From positions 263,823 through 327,822 of the forward strand of contig ONFF01000001.1 in assembly GCA_900317055.1 (NCBI GenBank): DNA of 64,000 nucleotides, read 5' to 3'. A program made the translations under genes and the position numbers. The notes beneath the pieces are model-generated. The model was not told where the DNA came from. It made no database searches and worked only from the letters and a program-made list of their open reading frames with translations. This DNA is from an uncultured Bacteroidales bacterium (GTDB taxonomy: Bacteria > Bacteroidota > Bacteroidia > Bacteroidales > F082). Shown in pieces: positions 8,339 through 17,533 of the stretch (positions within the stretch are counted from its first letter, which is position 1; each line of letters opens with the position of its first letter).

Positions 8339-9357
8339 CAGCAGTCGATTTTGAGGTCGCCTTCCTTGATCCAGCCTATCTTTCTCAGAATCAGTCCGAA
8401 GAGCCAAGAAAGCACAGCAGGGAGCACGAAGCAGACGAGTGCCATGCCCAGCCACATGTTCATGCCACCTTCAGGCATGGCGGTGTAGATGCCAATGGGT
8501 CCGACAAGGCCGCAAGTACCCATGCCGGATCCGATGGGGATGTTCTCCAGATGGAAGACACAGGTGGAGATAGGTCCCGTGATAGCGGAGGTGAGTAGGA
8601 CGGGAATCCAGATTTTGGGATTCTTCACGATGTTGCCCATCTGCAACATGGAGGTACCGAGACCTTGTGCCACGAGTCCGCCCCAACGGTTTTCCTTGAA
8701 ACTCAACACGGCAAAACCAATCATTTGGGCGCAGCAACCGGCCGTGGCAGCGCCTCCTGCGATGCCACCTAAGCCAATGGCTAGGCAGATAGCCGCTGAA
8801 CTAATGGGCAGGGTGAGCACCGACCCAATGACTACTGAGACGATGACTCCCATGAGGAAGGGCTGCATTTGCGTGGCGTTCTCGATGAAGGTGCCGAGGG
8901 CGGTCATAACCTTTTGGATGGGAGCACCTACAGCATAAGCCATTAACACACCGCTGATGATGACCACGGCAGGCGTGACGAGGATGTCGACTTGGGTCTC
9001 CTTGTAGACGATTTTGCCTAGTTCTACGGCTACGATCACGGCAACATAGGCGCCCATGGGTCCACCAAGTTCATTGCCTGCAATACCCACGGCGATGGCA
9101 CTGAACAGCACCAAGCCTTCGCATTTGAGCTTGTAAGCTATGGCAACGGCGATGGCGGCTCCTGTGGCGGCCTTGGCATATTTGGCGATGGTCTCAAAAG
9201 CTTCAATTCCGGTCTTGTCTCCTAAAGTTTGGAAGATGGTACCGATAAGCAACGAGGCGAACAAGCCCAGCGCCATAGCACCAAGAGCGTCGACAAAATA
9301 GGCCTTCCAGGTCATGTCGACGCCCTTGCGCTGTAGGAATGATTTGAATTTGCTCAT
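8338..9357 (-). CDS. PTS IIC-like membrane permease (PTS_EIIC_2 family)
   Basis: 339 residues, about ten hydrophobic segments rich in Gly and Ala. GNELGGPMGAYVAV, the PISSAAICLAIGLGGIAGGA stretch and the GMGTCGLVGPIG motif fit the PTS_EIIC_2 family of transporter subunits that occur without fused IIA or IIB domains. No phosphotransferase components are encoded nearby, so sugar phosphorylation cannot be inferred; it may act as an independent transporter. The stop codon overlaps the recX start by one base. The upstream 170 nt contain a cruciform-like repeat. Confidence 0.75.
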   Translation of the reverse strand: MSKFKSFLQRKGVDMTWKAYFVDALGAMALGLFASLLIGTIFQTLGDKTGIEAFETIAKYAKAATGAAIAVAIAYKLKCEGLVLFSAIAVGIAGNELGGPMGAYVAVIVAVELGKIVYKETQVDILVTPAVVIISGVLMAYAVGAPIQKVMTALGTFIENATQMQPFLMGVIVSVVIGSVLTLPISSAAICLAIGLGGIAGGAATAGCCAQMIGFAVLSFKENRWGGLVAQGLGTSMLQMGNIVKNPKIWIPVLLTSAITGPISTCVFHLENIPIGSGMGTCGLVGPIGIYTAMPEGGMNMWLGMALVCFVLPAVLSWLFGLILRKIGWIKEGDLKIDC

Positions 9358-9393
9358 GTTTTTGCTGTAAAGCTGCTGATAATACTCTGTTCC

Positions 9394-9491
9394 TTAACCG
9401 TCATTGCGGGCTTGACCCGCAATCTCCTATGCGGTTAGGTGTCTTCTTCGCGCTTTGGAGATGGCGGATGTTCCTCCGCCATGACGGTTAA
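9394..9491. repeat. Two-hairpin repeat R2, copy 1
   Basis: Outer perfect arms TTAACCGTCAT (9394-9404) and ATGACGGTTAA (9481-9491) enclose a hairpin GCGGG-CTTGA-CCCGC, a middle stem ATCTCC/GGAGAT and a second hairpin GGCGGA-TGTTCC-TCCGCC, a cruciform-like layout. A second copy lies at 46866-46955. Confidence 0.85.
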
Positions 9492-9529
9492 AGCAGAATG
9501 GTCGTGAATCCCAGTTTTATTTCAGCCCA

Positions 9530-10264
9530 TCAGAATTCAATGCCTTGAATACCGTTTTCCTTCATCAGGTCGGCGAGCTTGGTGTCGCTTTCGTCAACGG
9601 AGGCAAGGCAGTTGGTGACGATGCGGATCTGCTTGGCTGGATAGAATTCCATCAAGTCCTTGGTGGTTTCATAAACGCAATAGTCGGTGGCGATACCGCA
9701 AATGTCAATGCCTTCAAAATGTTCAAATTCTTCGATGGTACGGCGCAATTTTTCTCCGCTGTGCTCATTTTGGAAGATACTGAATTCCTCCTTTTCAGCG
9801 AGGTCGCCCTTTTGCATGTAGTGGATGTTTAGATTGTAGTTATTCTGCATTAGATTGTCCAATACTTCTTGCAAAACAGGATATACGTTCATGCCATCGG
9901 TACCTTGTACGCAGTGGGGTGGAAACACGCCACCTTGCTCAACGAAAGAGCAGTGGTTTTTAGGATGGGCATCTTGGGTGACGATGATCCAGCTGTAGTT
10001 CTTCCATGTGCCTTGGTCTAAAGCTTTGGCGAGGTAATCCATAGCAGCAGGGCCATTTTTTGTGGCCAAGCTACCTGTGGTGAAATCAACTTGAGGGTCA
10101 ACGATGAGGAGCAGACGGTTGGGAAGAGTGGCTTGCTCTACCTTAGTTTCGGTGGTGGTTCCATTTTGAACTTCTTCTTCGTCTTCTTTTTGGTTGTTGT
10201 TGCCGCAGCCAGCAAAAGCAAGGGCTGCTACGAGCACGATGGCTCCAAGGATGTGTCTTTTCAT
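9530..10264 (-). CDS. Nicotinamidase-like cysteine hydrolase with lipoprotein signal
   Basis: 244 residues. The isochorismatase-fold core carries the nicotinamidase catalytic set: Asp56 (VDPQVDF), Lys152 (YMQKG) and Cys196 (ATDYCV). Candidate metal ligands are Asp98, His100 and His104 (QDAHPKNHCSF) plus His117 (PPHCV). Family enzymes deamidate nicotinamide to nicotinate for NAD salvage in the cytoplasm. Here the N-terminus is a lipoprotein signal with lipobox AFAGC (Cys20) and an acidic linker EDEEE, so the mature enzyme should be lipid-anchored outside the cytoplasm. The ATG at 10264 is the only plausible start. Substrate identity is inferred from motifs. Confidence 0.85.
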   Translation of the reverse strand: MKRHILGAIVLVAALAFAGCGNNNQKEDEEEVQNGTTTETKVEQATLPNRLLLIVDPQVDFTTGSLATKNGPAAMDYLAKALDQGTWKNYSWIIVTQDAHPKNHCSFVEQGGVFPPHCVQGTDGMNVYPVLQEVLDNLMQNNYNLNIHYMQKGDLAEKEEFSIFQNEHSGEKLRRTIEEFEHFEGIDICGIATDYCVYETTKDLMEFYPAKQIRIVTNCLASVDESDTKLADLMKENGIQGIEF

Positions 10265-10294
10265 TGCTTTACTTTATGATTTAGAAATTTGCGG

Positions 10295-10302
10295 CAAAAT
10301 TA
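10295..10302 (-). promoter_or_regulatory. -7 element for the lipoprotein nicotinamidase
   Basis: TAATTTTG on the minus strand matches TAnnTTTG and lies 31 nt before the start codon. No clear -33 TTG. Confidence 0.45.
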
Positions 10303-10309
10303 GTGAATT

Positions 10310-12133
10310 TTATGATTTGTAGAGCTTTTTAATCCAATCTGCGTGTCCGATTCTGCGCAAGGCATTCTTAACCCACTCGCGGTTCTCGGGTTTGTACCAG
10401 AAGAAAAAGCGTTGTTGGGCGAGTTTCTCTTCTTTTGTCTTGGCAACGAACACGGGCTCCAAAGTGTAAGGGTCATAACCCGAATAATAGATTTCGGTAG
10501 CTAAGGTCATCGGTGTGGGTGTGAAGTCTTGTACTTGCTCCAGATGATAACCTAACTCTTTGGTTCTCACTGCCAAATCTGCCATGTCCTCAAGGTAACA
10601 ATCAGGGTGCGAGGAAATGAAATAGGGGATGAGTTGTTGGTTCAGATGCTCTTTTTCGTTGATAGCATCGAACTTCTTCTTTAGCTTGATGAACATGTCG
10701 AACTTGGGCTTGCGCATGAGCTTGAGGACGGCATCGCTGGTATGTTCGGGAGCCACTTTCAGTCGTCCGCTGACATGTCGCGTAACTAACTGGCGGAAAT
10801 ATTCGTCATAGCCCATGGCTTTGTTTTCCTCAGGCGTGCTGTCGTGCAGGAACAGGTCGTAGCGAATGCCTGAGCCGATGGTGGCTTTTTTCACTTTTGG
10901 GTTTGCGTCTACCTCTTTGTATATCTCGATAAGCGGATGATGGTCGGTGTTGAGGTTTTTGCATACGGAGGGCTGTAGGCAGGTGGGCCGGGCGCATTTC
11001 TCGCAGAGGGTTTCATCCTTGCCTTTCATGCGGTACATGTTGGCCGATGGACCACCGAGGTCGCTGATGTAACCTTTAAAGTCTTTCATTTCAGTGACTT
11101 TTTCCACCTCACGCATGATGGACTCCTTGCTGCGTGAAGCCACGAACTTGCCTTGGTGTGCCGAGATGGTACAAAACGCACATCCGCCGAAGCATCCCCG
11201 ATGTAGGTTTACGGAGTGACGAATCATCTCGTAGGCGGGAATCACGCCGCGTTTGGCATATTTCGGATGCGGTAGGCGTGTGTAAGGCAAGTCGAAGCTG
11301 GCGTCAATCTGTTCTGTTGTAAATGTTGGCAAGGGAGGATTGATTATAAGCCTTTGGTTGCCAACTTCTTGTATCAGCCTCGCGGCGTGTTTCTTATTGG
11401 ATTCTTCTTCGATGTGACGGAAGTTGGAAGCGTATTTCTTTTTGTCTTTTAAACAGACTTCATGTGCCACGAGTTCGATGGTCTCGCCATCGAAATTGGG
11501 AAGTGGCTGTTTCTTGTCTTGCAAAAAGAAGGTCTGTTTGATGTCGGTCAGTTCGCTGACTTTCTTGCCACTTTGTATGGCTTTGGCGATTTCCACCATG
11601 GTGAGTTCGCCCATGCCGTAAACGCCAAGGTCGGCTTTCGATTCGACCAAGATGCTGGGTTTCAAGCAGTCATCCCAATAGTCGTAGTGTGTCACGCGCC
11701 GCAGTGAGGCCTCGATGCCGCCGATGATGACGGGCACATCGGGATAGAGTTGCTTGAGGATGTTGGTGTAGACGATGGTGGCTCTGTCGGGACGGAAGCC
11801 CGCCTCGCCACCTGGCGTGTAGGCATCGTTGCTGCGTAAGCGCTTGTTGGCAGTGTAATGGTTCACCATAGAGTCCATGCAGCCCGCTGAAACGCCAAAA
11901 TAAAGTCTCGGTTTGCCGAATTTCTTGAAATCGCGCAAGTCATCCCTCCAATTGGGTTGCGGGATAAGAGCCACTCGGAAACCGTTGTGCTCCAGCACCC
12001 TTCCAATGACTGCCGCCCCAAACGCAGGATGGTCGACATAGGCATCGCCAGTGACGAACACGATGTCCACCTCATCCCAACCGCGCAGGTCGGTCTCTTT
12101 CTTCGTTATGGGAAGCCAGTCTAGCAGGGTCAT
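10310..12133 (-). CDS. YgiQ family radical SAM protein (UPF0313)
   Basis: 607 residues, typical family length. It begins MTLLDWLPITKKE, the hallmark YgiQ start, so the ATG at 12133 is chosen over a TTG six codons upstream. An N-terminal cobalamin-binding-like region is followed by the radical SAM cluster motif HRGCFGGCAFC (CxxxCxxC) around residue 310 and a C-terminal tail with FFWYKPENREWVKNALRRIG. It has its own promoter; neighbours are unrelated. The reaction catalysed by this family is not established. Confidence 0.9.
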   Translation of the reverse strand: MTLLDWLPITKKETDLRGWDEVDIVFVTGDAYVDHPAFGAAVIGRVLEHNGFRVALIPQPNWRDDLRDFKKFGKPRLYFGVSAGCMDSMVNHYTANKRLRSNDAYTPGGEAGFRPDRATIVYTNILKQLYPDVPVIIGGIEASLRRVTHYDYWDDCLKPSILVESKADLGVYGMGELTMVEIAKAIQSGKKVSELTDIKQTFFLQDKKQPLPNFDGETIELVAHEVCLKDKKKYASNFRHIEEESNKKHAARLIQEVGNQRLIINPPLPTFTTEQIDASFDLPYTRLPHPKYAKRGVIPAYEMIRHSVNLHRGCFGGCAFCTISAHQGKFVASRSKESIMREVEKVTEMKDFKGYISDLGGPSANMYRMKGKDETLCEKCARPTCLQPSVCKNLNTDHHPLIEIYKEVDANPKVKKATIGSGIRYDLFLHDSTPEENKAMGYDEYFRQLVTRHVSGRLKVAPEHTSDAVLKLMRKPKFDMFIKLKKKFDAINEKEHLNQQLIPYFISSHPDCYLEDMADLAVRTKELGYHLEQVQDFTPTPMTLATEIYYSGYDPYTLEPVFVAKTKEEKLAQQRFFFWYKPENREWVKNALRRIGHADWIKKLYKS

Positions 12134-12148
12134 TCCGTGAATTTTTTG

Positions 12149-12156
12149 CAAAGATA
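12149..12156 (-). promoter_or_regulatory. -7 element for the YgiQ gene
   Basis: TATCTTTG on the minus strand lies 15 nt before the ATG at 12133, implying a very short leader. Confidence 0.5.
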
Positions 12157-12260
12157 ATTATTTATTGAAAACCCTTCTTTATTCCAAAAAGAATTCCGAC
12201 CTTTGCAGCCGCAAAAATCGAAGCGAGTTTATTATTTAAAGAATTATAAATCAAACTTTT

Positions 12261-13253
12261 ATGAAAAAATTTAACGACATAATGAAGGAAATTGGCCAGG
12301 CTTTGGTCAGCAAAAAGTTTTGGGTTGAGCTGCTGATTATGACTTTCGGCATGTTCATGACCGGTGTTTGCGTCTATTATTTCCTCGTTCCCAGCAAGCT
12401 GATTGTGGGTTCCATCTCGGGTCTTTCCATCGTGCTGACCAACATTTTCAATGGCATGGGCATCAGCATTGGCCTTCCTACGATGATTACCGTCATCAAC
12501 GCTATCTTGTTGATTCTTGCCTATATCCTCGTTGGCAAAGAATTTGGACTTAAAACGGTTTATTGCGCCTTGATTCTTGGCCCTATGACCAAGTTCTGCG
12601 AATGGCTCTATCCTTGGCAGAATTTTGCCACCCCAAACGATTACCTTGTTAATATGGGTGTCGCCCCCGACCAAGCCTTCTCTGTGATGGGCAACCCGTG
12701 GTTCGACCTGCTCTGCTGCGTAATTATCCTTAGTGCGGCACAAACACTGATGTTCTCCATCAACGCTTCTACTGGCGGCCTTGACATTTTGGCCAAGATC
12801 GTCAACAAATACCTACATTTCGACATGGGTAAGTCGGTGAGCGTTGCAGGTGCTATCATCTGCCTCACGGCTTTCGCCATCAACCCCTTCCAAATGGTTG
12901 TCATTGGCCTCATCGCCACTTGGATCAACGGTATGGTAGTGAATATGTTCACGGCTAATTTGAACCAACGCAAGCGCGTTTGCATTGTTTCTAAGGACTA
13001 CGACCGTATTCGCCATTACATCATCGACGAACTTCATCGTGGCTGCACCCTTTATGAAGTCATCGGAGGCTACACCAACGAAAAGTCGATTGAATTGGAG
13101 TCCTTGCTCACCAACGATGAGTTCTCGAAGTTGATGGAATATCTTGGCAAGAACGAAATCAATGCCTTCACTACTGCCGGTAATGTCAGTGAGGTTTACG
13201 GTTTGTGGGCAAAAGACAGACATCGTACAAGAAAGCACGCAGAAAAGCGTTAA
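12261..13253 (+). CDS. YitT family membrane protein (first of two)
   Basis: 330 residues. The N-terminal 210 residues hold about five membrane segments with the YitT signature (YYFLVPSKLIVGSISGLSIV, and INASTGGLDILAKIVN), followed by a cytoplasmic C-terminal DUF2179 domain (VSKDYDRIRHYIIDELHRG to about 320). Substrate unknown. A second YitT gene lies at 59387. A -7-like GACCTTTG at 12198-12205 may be its promoter (one mismatch). A strong terminator follows. Confidence 0.88.
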   Translation: MKKFNDIMKEIGQALVSKKFWVELLIMTFGMFMTGVCVYYFLVPSKLIVGSISGLSIVLTNIFNGMGISIGLPTMITVINAILLILAYILVGKEFGLKTVYCALILGPMTKFCEWLYPWQNFATPNDYLVNMGVAPDQAFSVMGNPWFDLLCCVIILSAAQTLMFSINASTGGLDILAKIVNKYLHFDMGKSVSVAGAIICLTAFAINPFQMVVIGLIATWINGMVVNMFTANLNQRKRVCIVSKDYDRIRHYIIDELHRGCTLYEVIGGYTNEKSIELESLLTNDEFSKLMEYLGKNEINAFTTAGNVSEVYGLWAKDRHRTRKHAEKR

Positions 13254-13282
13254 TATAATAGTAAGATTGTTTTTTCATGGTC

Positions 13283-13317
13283 CCGCGGTTTGGAGTTTCT
13301 CCTGCCGCGGTTTTTTT
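13283..13317 (+). terminator. Intrinsic terminator after the first YitT gene
   Basis: CCGCGG (13283-13288) and CCGCGG (13305-13310) form a stem with a 16-nt loop followed directly by seven T residues. Confidence 0.7.
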
Positions 13318-13333
13318 GTATGAAAAAAATGAC

Positions 13334-13341
13334 TATTTTTG
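13334..13341 (+). promoter_or_regulatory. -7 element for pepT
   Basis: TATTTTTG matches TAnnTTTG and lies 22 nt before the pepT ATG at 13364, just after the preceding terminator. Confidence 0.5.
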
Positions 13342-13363
13342 TGCCAAATTAAAACCTGACAAA

Positions 13364-14587
13364 ATGGAAAAGCTTTTAGACAAATTCTTGAGATATGTCT
13401 CTGTGGAGACCACCTCCGATGAAAACTCCGAATCACAACCCAGCACAGCCAAACAGCTGAATCTGTTGAAGATGCTTCGCGATGAGCTTCAGGCCATGGG
13501 CATAAAGGCCGAACTTGACGAATATGGCTATGTGATGGCCACCATCCCATCCAATGTCGACCGCGAGATTCCTGCCATTGGATTCATTGCCCATGTGGAT
13601 ACCTCACCTGACGCTTCGGGTGCTAACATCAAGCCGCAAATCATCCCGAACTACGACGGCAACGACATTGTGCTGAACAAAGAAAAGAACATCGTTCTTC
13701 GTGTTTCGGAATTTCCTGAGATGGCGCAGTATAAAGGTCAAACAATGATTACTACTGACGGCACAACCTTGCTTGGCGCTGATGACAAGGCAGGTGTGGC
13801 CGAAATCATGTATGCCGCCCAATATATGATGGAACATCCCGACTTCAAGCATGGTGAAATCAAAATCGGCTTTACTCCTGATGAGGAAATCGGTCGCGGT
13901 GTGGTGAAGTTTGATGTGAAGAAGTTCGGCGCAAAATACGCCTATACCATGGATGGCGGTGAAATCGGTGAGTTGGAGTATGAGAACTTCAACGCTGCTG
14001 GAGCCAAGATTCACATTCAAGGCAGCAATATCCATCCTGGTTATGGCAAGGACAAGATGGTAAACTCCATGCTTATCGCCATGGAACTCAACGGGATGCT
14101 ACCTGTGGAACAGCGTCCGCGCTTTACACAGGGCTATGAGGGTTTCTTCCACCTGACCGAAATCAACGGCACGGTGGAGGAGACCACGATGTCGTACATC
14201 ATCCGCGACCACGACCGTGAGAAGTTTGAGGAAAAGAAGGCCTTGATCACTTCTGTTGTGGAGTTCTTGAATAAGAAGTATGGCGATGTGGTAAAGCTGG
14301 AATTGAAGCACCAGTATTACAACATGCGTCAGGAAGTGGAACCGCATTTCTTTATTGTCGAAAGAGCGATTAAGGCCATGGAAATGGCCAACATCAAGCC
14401 GAAAGTGCAGCCCATCCGTGGTGGTACTGACGGTGCCAATCTCTCGTTTATGGGTTTGCCTTGTCCCAACATCTTCGCTGGTGGTCACAATTTTCATGGC
14501 AAGTTGGAATATGTGCCGCTTGAGAGTATGATGAAAGCTTCTGAGGTGATTCTGAACATCATCACCTTGTTCCAAGCTGAGGGCTGA
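13364..14587 (+). CDS. pepT: Peptidase T (tripeptide aminopeptidase)
   Basis: 407 residues, one shorter than E. coli PepT. A cytoplasmic M20 metallopeptidase that removes N-terminal residues from tripeptides. The zinc-binding residues appear in FIAHVDTSPDASG, TLLGADDKAGVAEIMYA, TPDEEIGRG (catalytic Glu), YTMDGGEIGELEYENFNAA and the C-terminal GGHNFHG. The ATG at 13364 gives MEKLLDKFLRYVSVETTSD, the expected start. It is followed after 5 nt by a membrane gene on the same strand, so the two are likely co-transcribed. Confidence 0.94.
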   Translation: MEKLLDKFLRYVSVETTSDENSESQPSTAKQLNLLKMLRDELQAMGIKAELDEYGYVMATIPSNVDREIPAIGFIAHVDTSPDASGANIKPQIIPNYDGNDIVLNKEKNIVLRVSEFPEMAQYKGQTMITTDGTTLLGADDKAGVAEIMYAAQYMMEHPDFKHGEIKIGFTPDEEIGRGVVKFDVKKFGAKYAYTMDGGEIGELEYENFNAAGAKIHIQGSNIHPGYGKDKMVNSMLIAMELNGMLPVEQRPRFTQGYEGFFHLTEINGTVEETTMSYIIRDHDREKFEEKKALITSVVEFLNKKYGDVVKLELKHQYYNMRQEVEPHFFIVERAIKAMEMANIKPKVQPIRGGTDGANLSFMGLPCPNIFAGGHNFHGKLEYVPLESMMKASEVILNIITLFQAEG

Positions 14588-14592
14588 GGAAT

Positions 14593-16050
14593 ATGAAGGA
14601 ACTGACCAAGAGTAAACGACAGCAAAACATCACTCTGGCATCGGTTTTCACCTTTGCCGGCGTGTTGTATGCCCTTATCTCTTTGGTCAACCATTACCTC
14701 TTCAAGACCTACGCGCTCGACTTGGGGCTTTACACCCATGCGATGTATGACTATGCCCATTTCCGCGTTGACGATTGCAGCATGTTCAAGGCTGTTCCGC
14801 AAAGCATCCTTAGCGACCATTTCGACTTGTATTTGGTCATTTTGTCGCCACTGATATATGTGTTTGGAAGCTACACATTGCTCGTTGTTCAGATTGCTGC
14901 CGTGCTGTTTGGCGGTTGGGGTGTTTACAAGCTGATAGGCCTTTATACTGAGGATGGTTTGATGCCGGTTTTGGCTGCCACTGTCTTTTTCTTTTCATTC
15001 GGAATCATTCATGCAATAGCCTACGACTATCATTCCAATGTGTTGACCGCCATGTTGTTGCCGTGGCTGCTCTTCTTCCTTAAGAAACGGAGGTTTGCTT
15101 TGACATCCTTGTTCGTCGTGCTGTTTGTCATCGGAAAGGAGAACATGTCGTTATGGCTGTTTTTCATTGCCATCGCTTTGATGTGGGATTATAGGAAGGA
15201 CAAGAAAGCTCTATGGTATTTGGCCGGCTATGCTGTGTTTGCCTTAGCTTATTTCTTCATTATCAATATGATAGTGATGCCGAGAATAGGTGGTAGTGGA
15301 GGCGGTTTCGCCCGTTATGCCCATTTAGGCGATAATTATGTGGACATTGCCTCAAGGTTGATTAAGCATCCGTTTGAGACCATTCAAATGTTGTTCACCA
15401 ACACTAATGGCATCTCGAACTTTGATGGTATAAAAGAGGAGTTTTATGTATGCGCTTTGGCTTCAGGAATGTTACTTACTTTGTTGAAGCCCAACTATTT
15501 GATAATGATAGTCCCTCTGCTGGCGCAGAAAATGTTTGCTGTTGACCCTAACTTCTGGGGCATCTCTTTCCAGTATTCGGTTGAATTTGTGCCAGTATTG
15601 GTGGTATCGTCGTTCTTGGTGCTTGTCAAGTTGAAGAACGGTAAGTGGCGAATGGCATTGAGCTTAGCCTTGTTGCTCTCTACTGTGCTGACCACCTTTT
15701 ATACTATAGGAGTACCAAAGTCAGCCATTCTGGTTGACCAGTTATGTGTGTATCAGGGCCGTCATTACGAGCAGGAAGAATTTGATGTGCATTATGCCCG
15801 AGAGTTGCTAAAGATGATTCCTGACGATGCTTCAGTGAGTGCTACATCTAATTTCGTACCTCATTTGGCTTTGCGTGAAAACATCCAAAACTTTGCGCAT
15901 GCAACCAAAATCGATGCTGATTATGTGCTGATTACGGAACATTATGTCAACTTTGAGCGTAATGGCCAATTGGTGTTTACCAACCGTTCGGAGTATGAGA
16001 CCATAGCTTCCGATGGTCGTTTGCATCTGCTTCGTCGGAAGTTGCAATGA
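14593..16050 (+). CDS. DUF2079 membrane protein (GT-C-like)
   Basis: 485 residues with about ten membrane segments. The start resembles DUF2079 proteins: ALISLVNHYLFKTYALDLGLYTHAMYDY contains the family's acidic luminal loop motif (DLG.Y.HAMYDYAHF). DUF2079 proteins resemble GT-C glycosyltransferases, but no activity is established. The C-terminal 100 residues form a soluble domain (DDASVSATSNFVPHLALREN). Co-directional with pepT; convergent with a GT39-like gene 3 nt away. It begins a run of envelope-glycan genes. Confidence 0.75.
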   Translation: MKELTKSKRQQNITLASVFTFAGVLYALISLVNHYLFKTYALDLGLYTHAMYDYAHFRVDDCSMFKAVPQSILSDHFDLYLVILSPLIYVFGSYTLLVVQIAAVLFGGWGVYKLIGLYTEDGLMPVLAATVFFFSFGIIHAIAYDYHSNVLTAMLLPWLLFFLKKRRFALTSLFVVLFVIGKENMSLWLFFIAIALMWDYRKDKKALWYLAGYAVFALAYFFIINMIVMPRIGGSGGGFARYAHLGDNYVDIASRLIKHPFETIQMLFTNTNGISNFDGIKEEFYVCALASGMLLTLLKPNYLIMIVPLLAQKMFAVDPNFWGISFQYSVEFVPVLVVSSFLVLVKLKNGKWRMALSLALLLSTVLTTFYTIGVPKSAILVDQLCVYQGRHYEQEEFDVHYARELLKMIPDDASVSATSNFVPHLALRENIQNFAHATKIDADYVLITEHYVNFERNGQLVFTNRSEYETIASDGRLHLLRRKLQ

Positions 16051-16053
16051 AAA

Positions 16054-17526
16054 TTACTTTGAGAAGTAGTTGACAGAATAGGGATGTTCGTCTTGTTCCC
16101 TTTCCAATCGGAAGCCGTGGTTTCCCAAGTATTCTCTTAATCCGTTGATGGGCATGTCTTTGTGATATGGAAATACCACTTTGTCGTAGGCACTGAAATC
16201 CGCTTTTTGATAGTTGATGTCGTAATAATAGCCCTGTTTCAGCAGATAATCTTGAAACACATAATAATTAGAGGGTTGGCTTTGTGTGCGGAAAGCCTCA
16301 TGGTTTTCGTCCAAATAATAAGTGAATTGCTTGTCGAAATATTCGGGCAGTATGACGAGCGCTTTTTCGTTTTCCTTTGCTTCAACTAGTTGATGTACAA
16401 TGGGCTTAACATTGTAATGCCATCCACTAAAGTGATTGATGAAACTGTCGGGAGAGCAGGAAATGGCCATTGCTATGGCAAAAACTCCCATGAGTGAGAG
16501 TCCAAAAGCTGTTCTTTTTGGGAACAGATAGAGGCAATAAGAGGCGATGGAAAGATAGAAAAAGGGGAAAATGAAGTAGAAATAACGGTCGAGGAAGAAG
16601 CCAGTGAAATAGGAAAGTACAAACGAAACCAGTAGCGGAACAACCCATAGCAAAGTAAGGATGCCAATATTCCCAAACTGATATTTCTTTTTGAAAATAT
16701 TGATAATCAATATAATAAATACTGATATAAGGATTGCAATAGCCAGCACTGTTGTGACAGGAACATTGCACATGCGCCATAGGAAATCGTATAGCGCTTC
16801 GGGACTGGTGGTCTTAGCAATCCAAGTGCCGTGTATTCCTGAGTCGAAAAAGCGGGTGAACAACACAGGAAACATCGGCACAAAAAGTAGGATAAGCGAT
16901 GCTGCGTGAATCAGATATGGCTTCCAAATATTCTTTCTTATAGGCTTGATTGCCAATGCGATAAGAAATTCCATTACGATAATCCAAACGGAGAGGTAAT
17001 GCCCGTACATAAGCATCAAATTGACTAAGGTCAACAGGATGAATTTGAAGGTTTTAGGATTATTAATGATGCTGATGAACAAGAAAGCAGAGCTTGCTGA
17101 GAGGAATCCGATGAGGCTATAAACGCGGCATTCGTGTGCCAAATAGATGGAAAAAGTTGAGAAACAATAGAATAGGGAGGAGGCGAGACCAATAAACCTA
17201 TGAAAGTACTTTTCGCCGAGCAAATAAATCGGGATAATGGTCAATGTGCTGAAAATGAGTGATAAGGAACGAATGGCGACTTCAGAGATGCCGAAAGGCT
17301 TGATCCAGAAATGCAATAGAACTTCCCAAAGTGGAGGGTTGTCGCCTTTGCAAAGCATTCGTATGGCGTCAGGTAGGCTTTGCAGTGCCATATAAAGCGA
17401 GAAGCTTTCATCATACCCAAGATCGGTTTTGCCTACATACCAAATGCGAAGCACGGCAGCGATGACTACCAATATCAGGCACTCGATAATGGTTCGGCGA
17501 CGGTTTGTCATCTGCAGCTGTTTCAT
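16054..17526 (-). CDS. GT39-like integral membrane glycosyltransferase (1)
   Basis: 490 residues, about eleven membrane segments. The first external loop contains LGYDESFSLYMALQSL, the acidic D-E motif of GT-C enzymes that use lipid-linked sugars (PMT/ArnT superfamily). The C-terminal soluble part (about 390-490) is YYLDENHEAF...VFPYHKDMP. Seven nucleotides separate it from the upstream GT39-like gene on the same strand, so they form an operon with the PHP gene. Sugar and acceptor cannot be told from sequence. Confidence 0.75.
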   Translation of the reverse strand: MKQLQMTNRRRTIIECLILVVIAAVLRIWYVGKTDLGYDESFSLYMALQSLPDAIRMLCKGDNPPLWEVLLHFWIKPFGISEVAIRSLSLIFSTLTIIPIYLLGEKYFHRFIGLASSLFYCFSTFSIYLAHECRVYSLIGFLSASSAFLFISIINNPKTFKFILLTLVNLMLMYGHYLSVWIIVMEFLIALAIKPIRKNIWKPYLIHAASLILLFVPMFPVLFTRFFDSGIHGTWIAKTTSPEALYDFLWRMCNVPVTTVLAIAILISVFIILIINIFKKKYQFGNIGILTLLWVVPLLVSFVLSYFTGFFLDRYFYFIFPFFYLSIASYCLYLFPKRTAFGLSLMGVFAIAMAISCSPDSFINHFSGWHYNVKPIVHQLVEAKENEKALVILPEYFDKQFTYYLDENHEAFRTQSQPSNYYVFQDYLLKQGYYYDINYQKADFSAYDKVVFPYHKDMPINGLREYLGNHGFRLEREQDEHPYSVNYFSK

Positions 17527-17533
17527 GGTTTCC

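Noticed and set aside
12162-12743. Antisense open frame opposite the first YitT gene
   Set aside because: The sense frame is a clear YitT membrane protein; the antisense translation is polar and repetitive with no recognisable domain.
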